Assembly (NCBI GenBank): GCA_026874595.1
Contig: CM049322.1
Location: 59,646,886 to 59,710,885 of the forward strand
Direction of reading: 5' to 3'
Origin: Sipunculus nudus
Lineage: Eukaryota; Annelida; Sipuncula; Golfingiida; Sipunculidae
DNA: 64,000 nucleotides
Part shown: positions 1 through 15,338 of the stretch, one piece after another
How the letters are laid out: every line of letters begins with the position of its first letter
Numbering within the stretch: the first letter of the stretch is position 1
Made by a program: the position numbers and the translations under genes
Notes under the pieces: generated by a model
What the model was told of the DNA's origin: nothing
What the model saw: the letters and a program-made list of their open reading frames with translations, nothing else
Database searches by the model: none

Positions 1-3000
1 ATGATAACACCTAAGGAGAGGTCCACTGGCAAAACCTAAAGAGATTTCCCTAGGTCCAACCCGGGAGGACTAATTACAAAACCTCAGGAGAGGTCTACTG
101 GCAAAACCTAAAGAGATTTCCCTAGGTCCAACCGGGGAGGATTAATGACAAAGCCTAAAGAGAGGTCTACTGGCAAACCTAAAGAGATTTCCCTAGGTCC
201 AACCCGGGAGGACTAATGACAAAACCTATACTGAGGTCCTTATGTCCAACCCGGGAGGACTAATGACAAAACCGAAAGAGAGGTCCCATGGTCCAACCCG
301 GGAGGACTAATGACAAAACCTAAAGAGAGGTCTACTGGCAAAACCTTAAAAGAGGTCCCTAGGTCCAACTCGGGAGGACTAATGATAAAACCTAAAGAGA
401 GGTCTACTGGCAAAACCTAAAGAGAGGTCCCAAGGTCCAACCCGGGAGGACTACTGACAAAACCGGAAGAGGGGTCCCTAGGTCCAACCCCGAAGGGACT
501 AATGAAAAAACTTAAAGAGAGGTTCCAAGATCCAACCCGGGAGGACTAATGACAAAACTAAAAGAGAGGTCTACTAGCAAAACCTAAAGAGATTTCCCTA
601 GGTCCACCCCGGGAGGACTAATGACAAAACCTAAAGAGAGGTCCCTAGGTCCAACCGGGGAGGACTAATGACAAAACCAAAACAGAGGTCTACTGGCAAA
701 ACCGAAAGAGAGGTCCCTAGGTCCAACCCGGGAGGACTGATGATAAAACCTAAAGAGAGGTCTACTGCATACCCTAAAGAGAGGACCCAAGGTCCAACCC
801 GGGAGGACTAAGGAAAATACTTACAGAGAGGTTCCAAGGTCCAACCTGGGAGGACTTATGAGAAAAAATCTAAAGAGAGGGCCCTAGGTCAAATATGGGA
901 GGACTAATGACAAAACCGAAAGAGAGGTTCCTAGGTCGATCCCGGGAGGACTAATGACAAACCTATACTGAGGTCCTTAGGTCAAACCCGGGAGGATAAT
1001 GACAAAACCGAAAGAGAGGTCCCAAGGTCCAACCCGGGAGGACTAATGACAAAACCAAAGGAGAGGTCTACTGGCAAAACCAAAAGAGAGGTCCCTAGGT
1101 CCAACCCGGGAGGACTAATGATAAAACCTAAAGATAGGTCTACTGGCAAAACCTAAAGAGAGGTCCAAAGGTCCGACCCGGGAGGACTAATGATAAAACC
1201 TTAAGAGAGGTCTACTGCATAACCTAAAGAGAGGACCCAAGGGCCAACCCGGGAGGACTAATGAAAATACTTATAGAGAGGTTCCAAGGTCCAACCCGGG
1301 AGGACTTATGAAAAAAGGCCTAAAGAGAGGGCCCTAGGTCCAACCCGGGAGGACTAATAACAAAACCTAAAGAGAGGTCTACTGGCAAAACCTAAAGACA
1401 GGTCCAAAGGTCCGACCCGGGAGGACTTATGATAAAACCTAAAGATAGGTCTACTGGCAAAACCTAAAGAGAGGTCCAAAGGTCCGACCCGGGAGGACTA
1501 ATGATAAAACCTTAAGAGAGGTCTACTGCATAACCTAAAGAGAGGACCCAAGGGCCAACCCGGGAGGACTAATGAAAATACTTACAGAGAGGTTCCAAGG
1601 TCCAACCCGGGAGGACTTATGAAAAAAGGCCTAAAGAGAGGGCCTTAGGTCCAACCCGGGAGGACTAATGACAAAACCTAAAGAGAGGTCTACTGGCAAA
1701 ACCTAAAGACAGGTCCAAAGGTCCGACCCGGGAGGACTAAGATAAAACCTAAGGAGAGGTCTACTGGCAAAACCTAATAGAGAGGTCCAAAGGTCCGACC
1801 CCGGAGGATTAATGATAAAACCTAAGGAGAGGTCTACTGGCAAAACCTAAAGAGAGGTCCAAAGGTCCGACCCGGGAGGACTAATGACAAAACCTAAAGA
1901 GAGGTCTACTGGCAAAACCTAAAGAGAGGACCCAAGGGCCAACCCGGGAGGACTAATGAAAATACTTATAGAGAGGTTCCAAGGTCCAACCCGGGAGGAC
2001 TTATGAAAAAAGGCCTAAAGAGAGGGCCCTAGGTCCAACCCGGGAGGACTAATGACAAAACCTATACTGAGGTCTACTGGCAAAACCTAAAGAGAGGTCC
2101 AAATGTCCGACCCAGGAGGACTAATGATAAAACCTAAAGAGAGGTCTACTGGCAAAACCGAAAGAGAGGTCCCTAGGTCCAACCCGGGTGGACTAATGAC
2201 AAAACCAAAAGAGAGGTCTACTGGCAAAACCTAAAGAGATTTCCATAGGTCCAACCCGGGAGGACTAATGACAAAAACCTAAAGAGAGGTCTACTGCATA
2301 ACCTAAAGAGAGGACCCAAGGTCCAACCCGGGAGGACTAATGAAAATACTTACAGAGAGGTTCCAAGGTCCATCCCGGGAGGACTTATGAAAAAAAAGCC
2401 TAAAGAGAGGGCCCTAGGTCCAACCCGCGAGGACTAATGACAAAACCAAAAGAGAGGTCCCTAGGTCCTACCCGGGAGGACTAATGACAAAACCTAAAGA
2501 GAGGTCTACTGCATAACCTAAAGAGAGGACCCTATGTCCAACCCGGGAGGACTAATGAAAAAACTTACAGAGAGGTTCCAAGGTCCAACCCGGGAGGACT
2601 AATGACAAAACCTAAGGAGAGGTCTACTGGCAAAACCAAAAGAGAGGTCCCTAGGTCCAACCCGCGAGGACTAATGATAAAACCTAAAGATAGGTCTACT
2701 GGCAAAACCTAAAGAGAGGTCCAAAGGTCCGACCCGGGAGGACCAATGATAAAACCTAAGGAGAGGTCTACTGGCAAAACCAAAAGAGAGGTCCCTAGGT
2801 CCAACCCGGGAGGACTAATGATATAACCTTAAGAGAGTTCTACTGCATAACCTAAAGAGAGGACCCAAGGTCCAACCCGGGAGGACTAATGAAAATACTT
2901 ACAGAGAGGTTCCAAGGCCAACCCGGGAGGACTTATGAAAAAAGGCCTAAAGAGAGGGCCCTAGGTCCAACCCGGGAGGACTAATGACAAAACCTAAAGA

Positions 3001-6000
3001 GAGGTCTACTGGCAAAACCTAAAGACAGGTCCAAAGAGAGGGCCCTAGGTCCAACCCGCGAGGACTAATGATAAAACCGAAAGAGAGGTTCCTAGGTCCA
3101 ACCCGGGAGGACTGATGACAAAACCTAAAGAGAGGTCTACTGCATAACCTAAAGAGAGGACCCTAGGTCCAACCCGGGAGGACTAATGAAAATACTTACA
3201 GAGAGGTTCCAAGGTCCAACCCGGGAGGACTAATGACAAAACCAAAGGAGAGGTCTACTGGCAAAACCAAAAGAGAGGTCCCTAGGTCCAACCCGGGAGG
3301 ACTAATGATAAAACCTAAAGATAGGTCTACTGGCAAAACCTAAAGAGAGGTCCAAAGGTCCGACCCGGGAGGACTAATGACAAAACCTAAAGAGAGGTCT
3401 ACTGGCAAAACCTAAAGACAGGTCCAAAGGTCCGACCTAAAGATAGGTCTACTGGCAAAACCTAAAGAGAGGTCCAAAGGTCCGACCCGGGAGGACCAAT
3501 GACAAAAACCTAAAGAGAGGTCTACTGCATAACCTAAAGAGAGGACCCAAGGTCCAACCCGGGAGGACTAATGACAAAACCTAAAGAGAGGTCTACTGGC
3601 AAAACCTTAAGAGAGGTACCTAGGTCCAACCCGGGAGGACTAATGACAAAACGTAAAGAGAGGTCCCAAGGTCCAACCTGCGTGGACTAATGACAAAACC
3701 TACAGAGAGGTCCCTAGGTCCAACCCGGGAGGACCAATGACAAAACCTAAAGAGAGGTCTACTGGCAAAACCTAAAGAGAGGTCCCAAGGTCCTACCCGG
3801 GAAGACTAATTACAAAACCTTAAGAGAGGTCCAAAGGTCCAACCCAGGAGGAATAATGATAAAACCTAAACAGAGGTCTACTGGCAAAACCTAAAGAGAG
3901 GTCCCTAGGTCCAATCCGGGGGGACTAATTACAAAACCTAAAGAGTGGTCCCAAGGTCCAACCCGGGAGGACTAATTACAAAACCAAAACAGAGGTCTAC
4001 TGGCAAAACCTAAAGAGAGGTCCAAAGGTCCGACTCGGAGGACTAATGATAAAACCTAAACAGAGGTCTACTGGCAAAACCGAAAGAGAGGTCCCTAGGT
4101 CCAACCCGGGAGGACTAATTACAAAACCTAAAGGGAGGTCCCAAGGTCCAACCCGGGAGTACTAATGATAAAACCTAAAGAGAGGTCTACTGGCAAAACC
4201 TAAAGAGAGGTCCCTAGGTCCAATCCGGGAGGACTAATGATAAAACCTAAAGAGAGGTCTACTGTCAAAACCTAAAGAGAGGTCCCTAGGTCCAACCGGG
4301 GAGGACTAATGACAAAACCAAAACAGAGGTCTACTGGCAAAACCGAAAGAGAGGTCCCTAGGTCCAACCCGGGAGGACTGATGATAAAACCTAAAGAGAG
4401 GTCTACTGCATACCCTAAAGAGAGGACCCAAGGTCCAACCCGGGAGGACTAAGGAAAATACTTACAGAGAGGTTCCAAGGTGCAACCTGGGAGGACTTAT
4501 GAGAAAAAACCTAAAGAGAGGGCCCTAGGTCAAACATGGGAGGACTAATGACAAAACCTAAAGAGAGGTCTACTGGCAAAACCTAAAGACAGCTCCAAAG
4601 GTCCGACCCGGGAGGACTTATGATAAAACCTAAGGAGAGGTCTACTGGCAAAACCAAAAGAGGGGTCCCTAGGTCCAACCCGGGAGGACTAATGATAAAA
4701 CCTAAAGAGAGGTCTACTGGCAAAACCAAAAGAGGGGTCCCTAGGTCCAACCCGGGAGGACTAATGATAAAACTTAAGGAGAGGTCTACTGGCAAAACCT
4801 AAAGAGAGGTCCCTAGGTCCAACCCGGGAGGACTAATGACAAAAAACAAAGAGAGGTCCCTAGGTCGAACCCGGGAGATCTACTGGCAAAACCTAAACAG
4901 AGGTCCCAAGGTCCAACCCGGGAGGACTAATGACAAAACCAAAGGAGAGGTCTACTGGCAAAACCTAAAGAGAGGTCCAAATGTCCGACCCAGGAGGACT
5001 AATGATAAAACCTAAAGAGAGGTCTACTGGCAAAACCGAAAGAGAGGTCCCTAGGACCAACCCGGGTGGACTAATGACAAAACCAAAAGAGAGGTCTACT
5101 GGCAAAACCTGAAGAGATTTCGATAGGTCCAACCCGGGAGGACTAATGACAAAGCCCAAGGAGAGGTCTACTTGCAAAACCTAAGGAGATTTCCCTAGGT
5201 CCAACCCGGGAGGACTAATGACAAAACCCAAGGAGTGGTCCACTGGCAAAACCTAAAGAGATTTCCCTAGGTCCAACCCGCTAGGACTAATTATAAAACC
5301 TAAGGAGAGGTCTACTGGCAAAACTTAAAGAGATTTCCCTAGGTCCAACCTCGGAGGACTAATGACAAAACCTATACTGAGGTCCTTATGTCCAACCCGG
5401 GAGGACTAATGACAAAACCGAAAGAGAGGTCCCAAGGTCCAACCCGGGTGGACTAATGACAAAACCAAAAGAGAGGTCTACTGGCAAAACCTAAAGAGAT
5501 TTCGATAGGTCCAACCCGGGAGGACTAATGACAAAGCCCAAGGAGAGGTCTACTGGCAAAACCTAAAGAGATTTCCCTAGGTCCAACCGGGGAGGATTAA
5601 TGACAAAGCCTAAAGAGAAGTCTACTGGCAAAACCTAAATAGATTTCCCTAGGTCCAACCTCGGAGGGCTAATGACAAAACCTATACTGAGGTCCTTATG
5701 TCCAACCCGGGAGGACTAATGACAAAACCGAAAGAGAGGTCCCTAGGTCCAACCCGGATGGACTAATAACAATACCAAAAGAGAAGTCTTCTGGCAAAAC
5801 CTAAAGAGATTTCGATAGGTCCAACCCGGGAGGACTAATGACAAAACCCAAGGAGAGGTCTACTGGCAAAACCTAAGGAGATTTCCCTAGGTCCAACCCG
5901 GGAGGACTAATGACAAAACCTAAAGAGAGGTCCACTGGCAAAACCTAAAGAGATTTCCCTAGGTCCAACCCTGGAGGACTAATTACAAAACCTCAGGAGA

Positions 6001-9000
6001 GGTCTACTGGTAAAACCTAAAGAGATTTCCCTATGTCCAACCGGGGAGGATTATTGACAAAGCCTAAAGAGAGGTCTACTGGCAAAACCTAAAGAGATTT
6101 CTCTAGGTCCAACCCGGGAGGACTAATGACAAAACCTATACTGAGGTCCTTATGTCCAACTCGGGAGGACTAATGACAAAACCGAAAGAGAGGTCTCATG
6201 GTCCAACCCGGGAGGACTAATGACAAAACCGGAAGAGGGGTTTCTAGGTCCAACCCGGAAGGGACTAATGAAAAAACTTAAAGAGAGGTCTTCTGGCAAA
6301 ACCTTAAGAGAGGTCCCTAGGTCCAACTCGGGAGGACTAATGATAAAACCTAAAGAGAGGTCTACTGGCAAAACCTAAGGAGAGGTCCCAAGGTCCAACC
6401 CGGGATGACTAATGACAAAACCGGAAGAGGGGTTTCTAGGTCCAACCCGGAAGGGACTAATGAAAAAACTTAAAGAGAGGTCCCAAGATCCAACCCGGGA
6501 GGACTAATGACAAAACCTATACTGAGGTCCTTATGTCCAACTCGGGAGGACTAATGACAAAACCGAAAGAGAGGTCTCATGGTCCAACCCGGGAGGACTA
6601 ATGACAAAACCTAAAGAGAGGTCTTCTGGCAAAACCTTAAGAGAGGTCCCTAGGTCCAACTCGGGAGGACTAATGATAAAACCTAAAGAGAGGTCTACTG
6701 GCAAAACCTAAGGAGAGGTCCCAAGGTCCAACCCGGGAGGACTAATGACAAAACCGGAAGAGGGGTTTCTAGGTCCAACCCGGAAGGGACTAATGAAAAA
6801 ACTTAAAGAGAGGTCCCAAGATCCAACCCGGGAGGACTAATGACAAAACTAAAAGAGAGGTCTACTAGCAAAACCTAAAGAGATTTCCCTAGGTCCACCC
6901 CGGGAGGACTAATGACAAAACCTAAAGAGAGGTCCCTAGGTCCAACCCGGGAGGACTAATGACAAAAAATAAAGAGAGGTCTACTGGCAAAACCTAAAGA
7001 GAGGTCCCAAGGTCCAACCCGGGAGGACTAATGATTAAACCTAAAGACAGGTCTACTGGCAAAACCGAAAGAGAGGTCCCTAGGTCCAACCCGGGAGGAC
7101 TAATGATAACAACTAAGGAGAGGTCCACTGGCAAAACCTAAAGAGATTTCCCTAGGTCCAACCCGGGAGGACTAATTACAAAACCTCAGGAGAGGTATAC
7201 TGGCAAAACCTAAAGAGATTTCCCTAGGTCCAACCGGGGAGGATTAATGACAAAGCCTAAAGAGAGGTCTACTGGCAAAACCTAAAGAGATTTCCCTTGG
7301 TCCAACCCGGGAGGACTACTGACAAAACCTATACTGAGGTCCTTATGTCCAACCCGGGAGGACTAATGACAAAACCGAAAGAGAGGTCCCATGGTCCAAC
7401 CCGGGAGGACTAATGACAAAACCTAAAGAGAGGTCTACTGGCAAAACCTTAAAAGAGGTCCCTAGGTCCAACTCGGGAGGACTAATGATAAAACCTAAAG
7501 AGAGGTCTACTGGCAAAACCTAAAGAGAGGTCCCAATGTCCAACCCGGGAGGACTACTGACAAAACCGGAAGAGGGGTCCCTAGGTCCAACCCCGAAGGG
7601 ACTAATGAAAAAACTTAAAGAGAGGTTCCAAGATCCAACCCGGGAGGACTAATGACAAAACTAAAAGAGAGGTCTACTAGCAAAACCTAAAGAGATTTCC
7701 CTAGGTCCACCCCGGGAGGACTAATGACAAAACCTAAAGAGAGGTCCCTAGGTCCAACCCGGGAGGACTAATGACAAAAAATAAAGAGAGGTCTACTGGC
7801 AAAACCTAAAGAGAGGTCCCAAGGTCCAACCCGGGAGGACTAATGATAAAACCTAAAGAGAGGTCTACTGGCAAAACCGAAAGCGAGGTCCCTAGGTCCA
7901 ACCCGGGAGGACTAATGATAACACCTAAGGAGAGGTCTACTGGCAAAACCTAAAGAGAGGTCCCTAGGTCCAACCCGGGAGGACTAATGACAAAACCAAA
8001 AGAGAGGTCTACTGGCAAAACCTAAAGAGATTTCCCTAGGTCCACCCCGGGAGGACTAATGACAAACCTATACTGAGGTCCTTAGGTCAAACCCGGGAGG
8101 ATAATGACAAAACCGAAAGAGAGGTCCCAAGGTTCAACCCGGGAGCACTAATGATACAACCTAAAGAGAGGTCTACTGGCAAAACCTTAAGAGAGGTCCC
8201 TAGGTCCAACCCGGGAGGACTAATGACAAAACCAAAGGAGAGGTCTACTGGCAAAACCTAAAGAGAGGTCCAAAGGTCCGACCCAGGAGGACTAATGATA
8301 AAACCTAAAGAGAGGTCTACTGGCAAAACCTAAAGAGAGGTCCAAAGGTCCGACCCAGGAGGACTAATGATAAAACCTAAAGAGAGTTCTACTGGCAAAA
8401 CCGAAAAAGAGGTCCCTAGGTCCAATCCGGGTGGACTAATGACAAAACCAAAAGAGAGGTCTACTGGCAAAACCTAAAGAGATTTCCCTAGGTCCAACCC
8501 GGGAGGACTAATGACAAAACCTAAAGAGAGGTCTACTGGCAAAACCTAAAGAGATTTCCCTAGGTCCAACCCGGGAGGACTAATTACAAAACCTCAGGAG
8601 AGGTCTACTGGCAAAACCTAAAGAGATTTCCCTAGGTCCAAGCGGGGTGGATTAATGACCAAGCCTAAAAAGAAGTCTAGAGGCAAAACCTTAAGAGATT
8701 TCCCTAGGTCCAACCCGGGAGGACTAATGACAAAACCAAAACAGAGGTCTACTGGCAAAACCTAAAGAGAGATCCAAAGGTCCGACCCGGGAGGACTAAT
8801 GATAAAACCTAAACAGAGGTCTACTGGCAAAACCGAAAGAGAGGTCCCTAGGTCCAACCCGGGAGGACTAATGATAAAAACTAAAGAAAGGTCTACTGCA
8901 TAACCTAAAGAGAGGACCCAAAGTCCAACCCGGGAGGACTAATGAAAATACTTACAGAGGGGTTCCAAAGTCCTATCCGGGAGGACTTATGAGGAAAAAC

Positions 9001-10030
9001 CTAAAGAGAGGGCCCTAGGTCCGACCCGGGAGGACTAATGACAAAACCTAAAGAGAGGTCTACTGGCAAAACCTAAAGACAGATCCAAAGGTCCGACCCG
9101 GGAGTACTAATGATAAAACCTAAGCAAGGTCTACTGGGAAAAACAAAAGAGGGGTCCCTAGGTCCAACCCGGGAGGACGAATGATAAAACCTAAAGAGAG
9201 GTCTACTGGCAAAACCTTAAGAGAGGTCCCTAGGTGCAACCTGGGAGGACTAATGATAAAACTTAAGGAGAGGTCTACTGGCAAAACTTAAAGAGAGGTC
9301 CCTAGGTCCAACCCGGGAGGACTAATGACAAAAAATAAAGAGGGGTCCCAAGGTCCGACCCGGGAGGACTAATGACAAAACCTAAAGAGAGGTCTACTGG
9401 CAAAACCGAAAGAGAGGTCCATAGGTCCAACCCGGGAGGACTAATGATAACACCTAAGGAGAGGTCTACTGGCAAAACCTAAAGAGAGGTCTCTAGGTCC
9501 AACTCGGGAGGAATACTGACAAAACCGAAAGAGAGGTCTACTGGCAAAACCTAAAGAGATTTCCCTAGGTCCACCCCGGGAGGACTAATGACAAAACCTA
9601 AGGAGAGGTCTACTGGCAAAACCTAAAGAGATTTCCCTAGGTCCACCCCGGGAGGACTAATGACAAAACCTAAGGAGAGGTCTACTGGCAAAACCTAAAG
9701 AGATTTCCCTAGGTCCACCCCGGGAGGACTAATGACAAAACCTAAGGAGAGGTCTACTGGCAAAACCTAAAGAGATTTCCCTAGGTCCAACCCGGGAGGA
9801 CTAATGACAAAACCTATACTGAGGTCCTTAGGTCCAACCCGGGAGGACTAATAACAAAACCTTAAGAGAGGTCCCTAGGTCCAACCCTGGAGGACTAATG
9901 ACAAAACCTATACTGAGGTCTACTGGCAAAACCTAAAGAGAGGTCCAAATGTCCGACCCAGGAGGACTAATGATAAAACCTAAAGAGAGGTCTACTGGCA
10001 AAACCGAAAGAGAGGTCCCTAGGTCCAACC

Positions 10031-10984
10031 CGGGTGGACTAATGACAAAACCAAAAGAGAGGTCTACTGGCAAAACCTTAAGAGATTTCCATAGGTCCAA
10101 CCCGGGAGGACTAATGACAAAAACCTAAAGAGAGGTCTACTGCATAACCTAAAGAGAGGACCCAAGGTCCAACCCGGGAGGACTAATGAAAATACTTACA
10201 GAGAGGTTCCAAGGTCCATCCCGGGAGGACTTATGAAAAAAAGCCTAAAGAGAGGGCCCTAGGTCCAACCCGCGAGGACTAATGACAAAACCAAAAGAGA
10301 GGTCCCTAGGTCCTACCCGGGAGGACTAATGACAAAACCTAAAGAGAGGTCTACTGCATAACCTAAAGAGAGGACCCTATGTCCAACCCGGGAGGACTAA
10401 TGAAAAAACTTACAGAGAGGTTCCAAGGTCCAACCCGGGAGGACTAATGACAAAACCTAAGGAGAGGTCTACTGGCAAAACCGAAAGAGAGGTCCCTAGG
10501 TCCAACCCGGGTGGACTAATGACAAAACCAAAAGAGAGGTCTACTGGCAAAACCTTAAGAGATTTCCATAGGTCCAACCCGGGAGGACTAATGACAAAAA
10601 CCTAAAGAGAGGTCTACTGCATAACCTAAAGAGAGGACCCAAGGTCCAACCCGGGAGGACTAATGAAAATACTTACAGAGAGGTTCCAAGGTCCATCCCG
10701 GGAGGACTTATGAAAAAAAGCCTAAAGAGAGGGCCCTAGGTCCAACCCGCGAGGACTAATGACAAAACCAAAAGAGAGGTCCCTAGGTCCTACCCGGGAG
10801 GACTAATGACAAAACCTAAAGAGAGGTCTACTGCATAACCTAAAGAGAGGACCCTATGTCCAACCCGGGAGGACTAATGAAAAAACTTACAGAGAGGTTC
10901 CAAGGTCCAACCCGGGAGGACTAATGACAAAACCTAAGGAGAGGTCTACTGGCAAAACCAAAAGAGAGGTCCCTAGGTCCAACC
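10031..10984. repeat. 477-bp local tandem duplication in satellite
   Basis: The variant core CGGGTGGACT occurs at 10031 and again at 10508, and the following several hundred bases (AAACCTTAAGAGATTTCC, TGCATAACC, GAAAATACTTACAG and TTATGAAAAAAAGCC monomers) repeat in the same order. The homologous stretch near 20.9-21.4 kb has only one copy, which explains why the offset between the two regions falls by 477 bp. The outer limits are approximate. Confidence 0.75.
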
Positions 10985-11139
10985 CGCGAGGACTAATGAT
11001 AAAACCTAAAGATAGGTCTACTGGCAAAACCTAAAGAGAGGTCCAAAGGTCCGACCCGGGAGGACCAATGATAAAACCTAAGGAGAGGTCTACTGGCAAA
11101 ACCAAAAGAGAGGTCCCTAGGTCCAACCCGGGAGGACTA

Positions 11140-11637
11140 ATGATATAACCTTAAGAGAGTTCTACTGCATAACCTAAAGAGAGGACCCAAGGTCCAACCC
11201 GGGAGGACTAATGAAAATACTTACAGAGAGGTTCCAAGGCCAACCCGGGAGGACTTATGAAAAAAGGCCTAAAGAGAGGGCCCTAGGTCCAACCCGGGAG
11301 GACTAATGATATAACCTTAAGAGAGTTCTACTGCATAACCTAAAGAGAGGACCCAAGGTCCAACCCGGGAGGACTAATGAAAATACTTACAGAGAGGTTC
11401 CAAGGCCAACCCGGGAGGACTTATGAAAAAAGGCCTAAAGAGAGGGCCCTAGGTCCAACCCGGGAGGACTAATGATATAACCTTAAGAGAGTTCTACTGC
11501 ATAACCTAAAGAGAGGACCCAAGGTCCAACCCGGGAGGACTAATGAAAATACTTACAGAGAGGTTCCAAGGCGAACCCGGGAGGACTTATGAAAAAAGGC
11601 CTAAAGAGAGGGCCCTAGGTCCAACCCGGGAGGACTA
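11140..11637. repeat. Three tandem 166-bp trimers (72+47+47 bp)
   Basis: The variant ATGATATAACCTTAAGAGAG begins at 11140, 11306 and 11472, an exact 166-bp step. Each unit is one 72-bp monomer (with TGCATAACC) followed by two 47-bp monomers (GAAAATACTTACAG type and TTATGAAAAAAGGCC type). The same triplet array recurs at 21564, 21730 and 21896 and in the later higher-order copies, so it arose before the larger duplications. Confidence 0.85.
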
Positions 11638-14600
11638 ATGACAAAACCTAAAGAAAGGTCTACTGGCAAAACCTAAAGACAGGTCCAAAGGTACGACCCG
11701 GGAGGACTAATGTTAAAACCTAAGGAGAGGTCTACTGGCAAAACCTAAATAGAGGTCCCTAGGTCCAACCCAGGAGGACTAGAGACAAAACCTAAGGAGA
11801 GGTCTACTGGCAAAACCAAAAGAGAGGTCCCTAGGTCCAACCCGGGAGGACTAATGATAAAACCTAAAGAGAGGTCTACTGGCAAAACCTAAAGAGAGGT
11901 CCAAAGGTCCGACCCGTGAGGACTAATGATAAAACCTTAAGAGAGGTCTACTGCATAACCTAAAGAGAGGACCAAAGGGCAAACCCGGGAGGACTAATGA
12001 AAATACTTATAGAGAGGTTCCAAGGTCCAACCCGGGAGGACTTATGAAAAAAGGCCTAAAGAGAGGGCCCTAGGTCCAACCCGGGAGGACTAATGACAAA
12101 ACCTATACTGAGGTCTACTGGCAAAACCTAAAGAGAGGTCCAAATGTCCGACCCAGGAGGACTAATGATAAAACCTAAAGAGAGGTCTACTGGCAAAACC
12201 GAAAGAGAGGTCCCTAGGTCCAACCCGGGTGGACTAATGACAAAACCAAAAGAGAGGTCTACTGGCAAAACCTAAAGAGATTTCCATAGGTCCAACCCGG
12301 GAGGACTAATGACAAAAACCTAAAGAGAGGTCTACTGCATAACCTAAAGAGAGGACCCAAGGTCCAACCCGGGAGGACTAATGAAAATACTTACAGAGAG
12401 GTTCCAAGGTCCATCCCGGGAGGACTTATGAAAAAAAAGCCTAAAGAGAGGGCCCTAGGTCCAACCCGCGAGGACTAATGACAAAACCAAAAGAGAGGTC
12501 CCTAGGTCCTACCCGGGAGGACTAATGACAAAACCTAAAGAGAGGTCTACTGCATAACCTAAAGAGAGGACCCTATGTCCAACCCGGGAGGACTAATGAA
12601 AAAACTTACAGAGAGGTTCCAAGGTCCAACCCGGGAGGACTAATGACAAAACCTAAGGAGAGGTCTACTGGCAAAACCAAAAGAGAGGTCCCTAGGTCCA
12701 ACCCGCGAGGACTAATGATAAAACCTAAAGATAGGTCTACTGGCAAAACCTAAAGAGAGGTCCAAAGGTCCGACCCGGGAGGACCAATGATAAAACCTAA
12801 GGAGAGGTCTACTGGCAAAACCAAAAGAGAGGTCCCTAGGTCCAACCCGGGAGGACTAATGATATAACCTTAAGAGAGTTCTACTGCATAACCTAAAGAC
12901 AGGACCCAAGGTCCAACCCGGGAGGACTAATGAAAATACTTACAGAGAGGTTCCAAGGCCAACCCGGGAGGACTTATGAAAAAAGGCCTAAAGAGAGGGC
13001 CCTAGGTCCAACCCGGGAGGACTAATGACAAAACCTAAAGAGAGGTCTACTGGCAAAACCTAAAGACAGGTCCAAAGAGAGGGCCCTAGGTCCAACCCGC
13101 GAGGACTAATGACAAAACCGAAAGAGAGGTTCCTAGGTCCAACCCGGGAGGACTGATGACAAAACCTAAAGAGAGGTCTACTGCATAACCTAAAGAGAGG
13201 ACCCTAGGTCCAACCCGGGAGGACTAATGAAAATACTTACAGAGAGGTTCCAAGGTCCAACCCGGGAGGACTAATGACAAAACCAAAGGAGAGGTCTACT
13301 GGCAAAACCAAAAGAGAGGTCCCTAGGTCCAACCCGGGAGGACTAATGATAAAACCTAAAGATAGGTCTACTGGCAAAACCTAAAGAGAGGTCCAAAGGT
13401 CCGACCCGGGAGGACTAATGATAAAACCTTAAGAGAGGTCTACTGCATAACCTAAAGAGAGGACCCAAGGGCCAACCCGGGTGGACTAATGAAAATACTT
13501 ATAGAGAGGTTCCAAGGTCCAACCCGGGAGGACTTATGAAAAAAGGCCTAAAGAGAGGGCCCTAGGTCCAACCCGGGAGGACTAATGACAAAACCTAAAG
13601 AGAGGTCTACTGGCAAAACCTAAAGACAGGTCCAAAGGTCCGACCTAAAGATAGGTCTACTGGCAAAACCTAAAGAGAGGTCCAAAGGTCCGACCCGGGA
13701 GGACCAATGATAAAACCTAAGGAGAGGTCTACTGGCAAAACCAAAAGAGAGGTCCAAAGGTCCGACCCGGGAGGACTATGATAAAACCTAAGGAGAGGTC
13801 TACTGGCAAAACCTAATAGAGAGGTCCAAAGGTCCGACCCCGGAGGACTAATGATAAAACCTAAGGAGAGGTCTACTGGCAAAACCAAAAGAGAGGCCCC
13901 TAGGTCCAACCCGGGAGGACTAATGATAAAACCTAAAGAGAGGTCTACTGGCAAAACCTAAAGAGAGATCCCTAGGTGCAACCCGGGAGGACTAATGATA
14001 AAACCTAAGGAGAGGTCTACTGGGAAAACCAAAAGAGAGGTCCCTAGGTCCAACCCGCGAGGACTAATGACAAAACCAAAAGAGAGGTCCCTAGGTCCAA
14101 CCCGCGAGGACTAATGACAAAACCTAAAGAGAGGTCCCTAGGTCCAACCCGGGAAGACTAATGACAAAACCAAAAGAGAGGTCCCTAGGTCCAACCCGCG
14201 AGGAATAATAACAAAACCGAAAGAGAGGTTCCTAGGTCCAACCCGGGAGGACTAATGACAAAAACCTAAAGAGAGGTCTACTGCATAACCTAAAGAGAGG
14301 ACCCAAGGTCCAACCCGGGAGGACTAATGACAAAACCTAAAGAGAGGTCTACTGGCAAAACCTTAAGAGAGGTACCTAGGTACAACCCGGGAGGACTAAT
14401 GACAAAACGTAAAGAGAGGTCCCAAGGTCCAACCTGCGTGGACTAATGACAAAACCTACAGAGAGGTCCCTAGGTCCAACCCGGGAGGACCAATGACAAA
14501 AACTAAAGAGAGGTCTACTGGCAAAACCTAAAGAGAGGTCCCAAGGTCCTACCCGGGAAGACTAATTACAAAAGCTTAAGAGAGGTCCAAAGGTCCAACC

Positions 14601-15338
14601 CGGGAGGAATAATGATAAAACCTAAACAGAGGTCTACTGGCAAAACCTAAAGAGAGGTCCCTAGGTCCAATCCGGGGGGACTAATTACAAAACCTAAAGA
14701 GTGGTCCCAAGGTCCAACCCGGGAGGACTAATTACAAAACCAAAACAGAGGTCTACTGGCAAAACCTAAAGAGAGGTCCAAAGGTCCGACCCGGAGGACT
14801 AATGATAAAACCTAAACAGAGGTCTACTGGCAAAACCGAAAGAGAGGTCCCTAGGTCCAACCCGGGAGGACTAATTACAAAACCGAAAGGGAGGTCCCAA
14901 GGTCCAACCCGGGAGTACTAATGATAAAACCTAAAGAGAGGTCTACTGGCAAAACCTAAAGAGAGGTCCCTAGGTCCAATCCGGGAGGACTAATGATAAA
15001 ACCTAAAGAGAGGTCTACTGTCAAAACCTAAAGAGAGGTCCCTAGGTCCAACCGGGGAGGACTAATGACAAAACCAAAACAGAGGTCTACTGGCAAAACC
15101 GAAAGAGAGGTCCCTAGGTCCAACCCGGGAGGACTGATGATAAAACCTAAAGAGAGGTCTACTGCATACCCTAAAGAGAGGACCCAAGGTCCAACCCGGG
15201 AGGACTAAGGAAAATACTTACAGAGAGGTTCCAAGGTCCAACCTGGGAGGACTTATGAGAAAAAACCTAAAGAGAGGGCCCTAGGTCAAACATGGGAGGA
15301 CTAATGACAAAACCTAAAGAGAGGTCTACTGGCAAAAC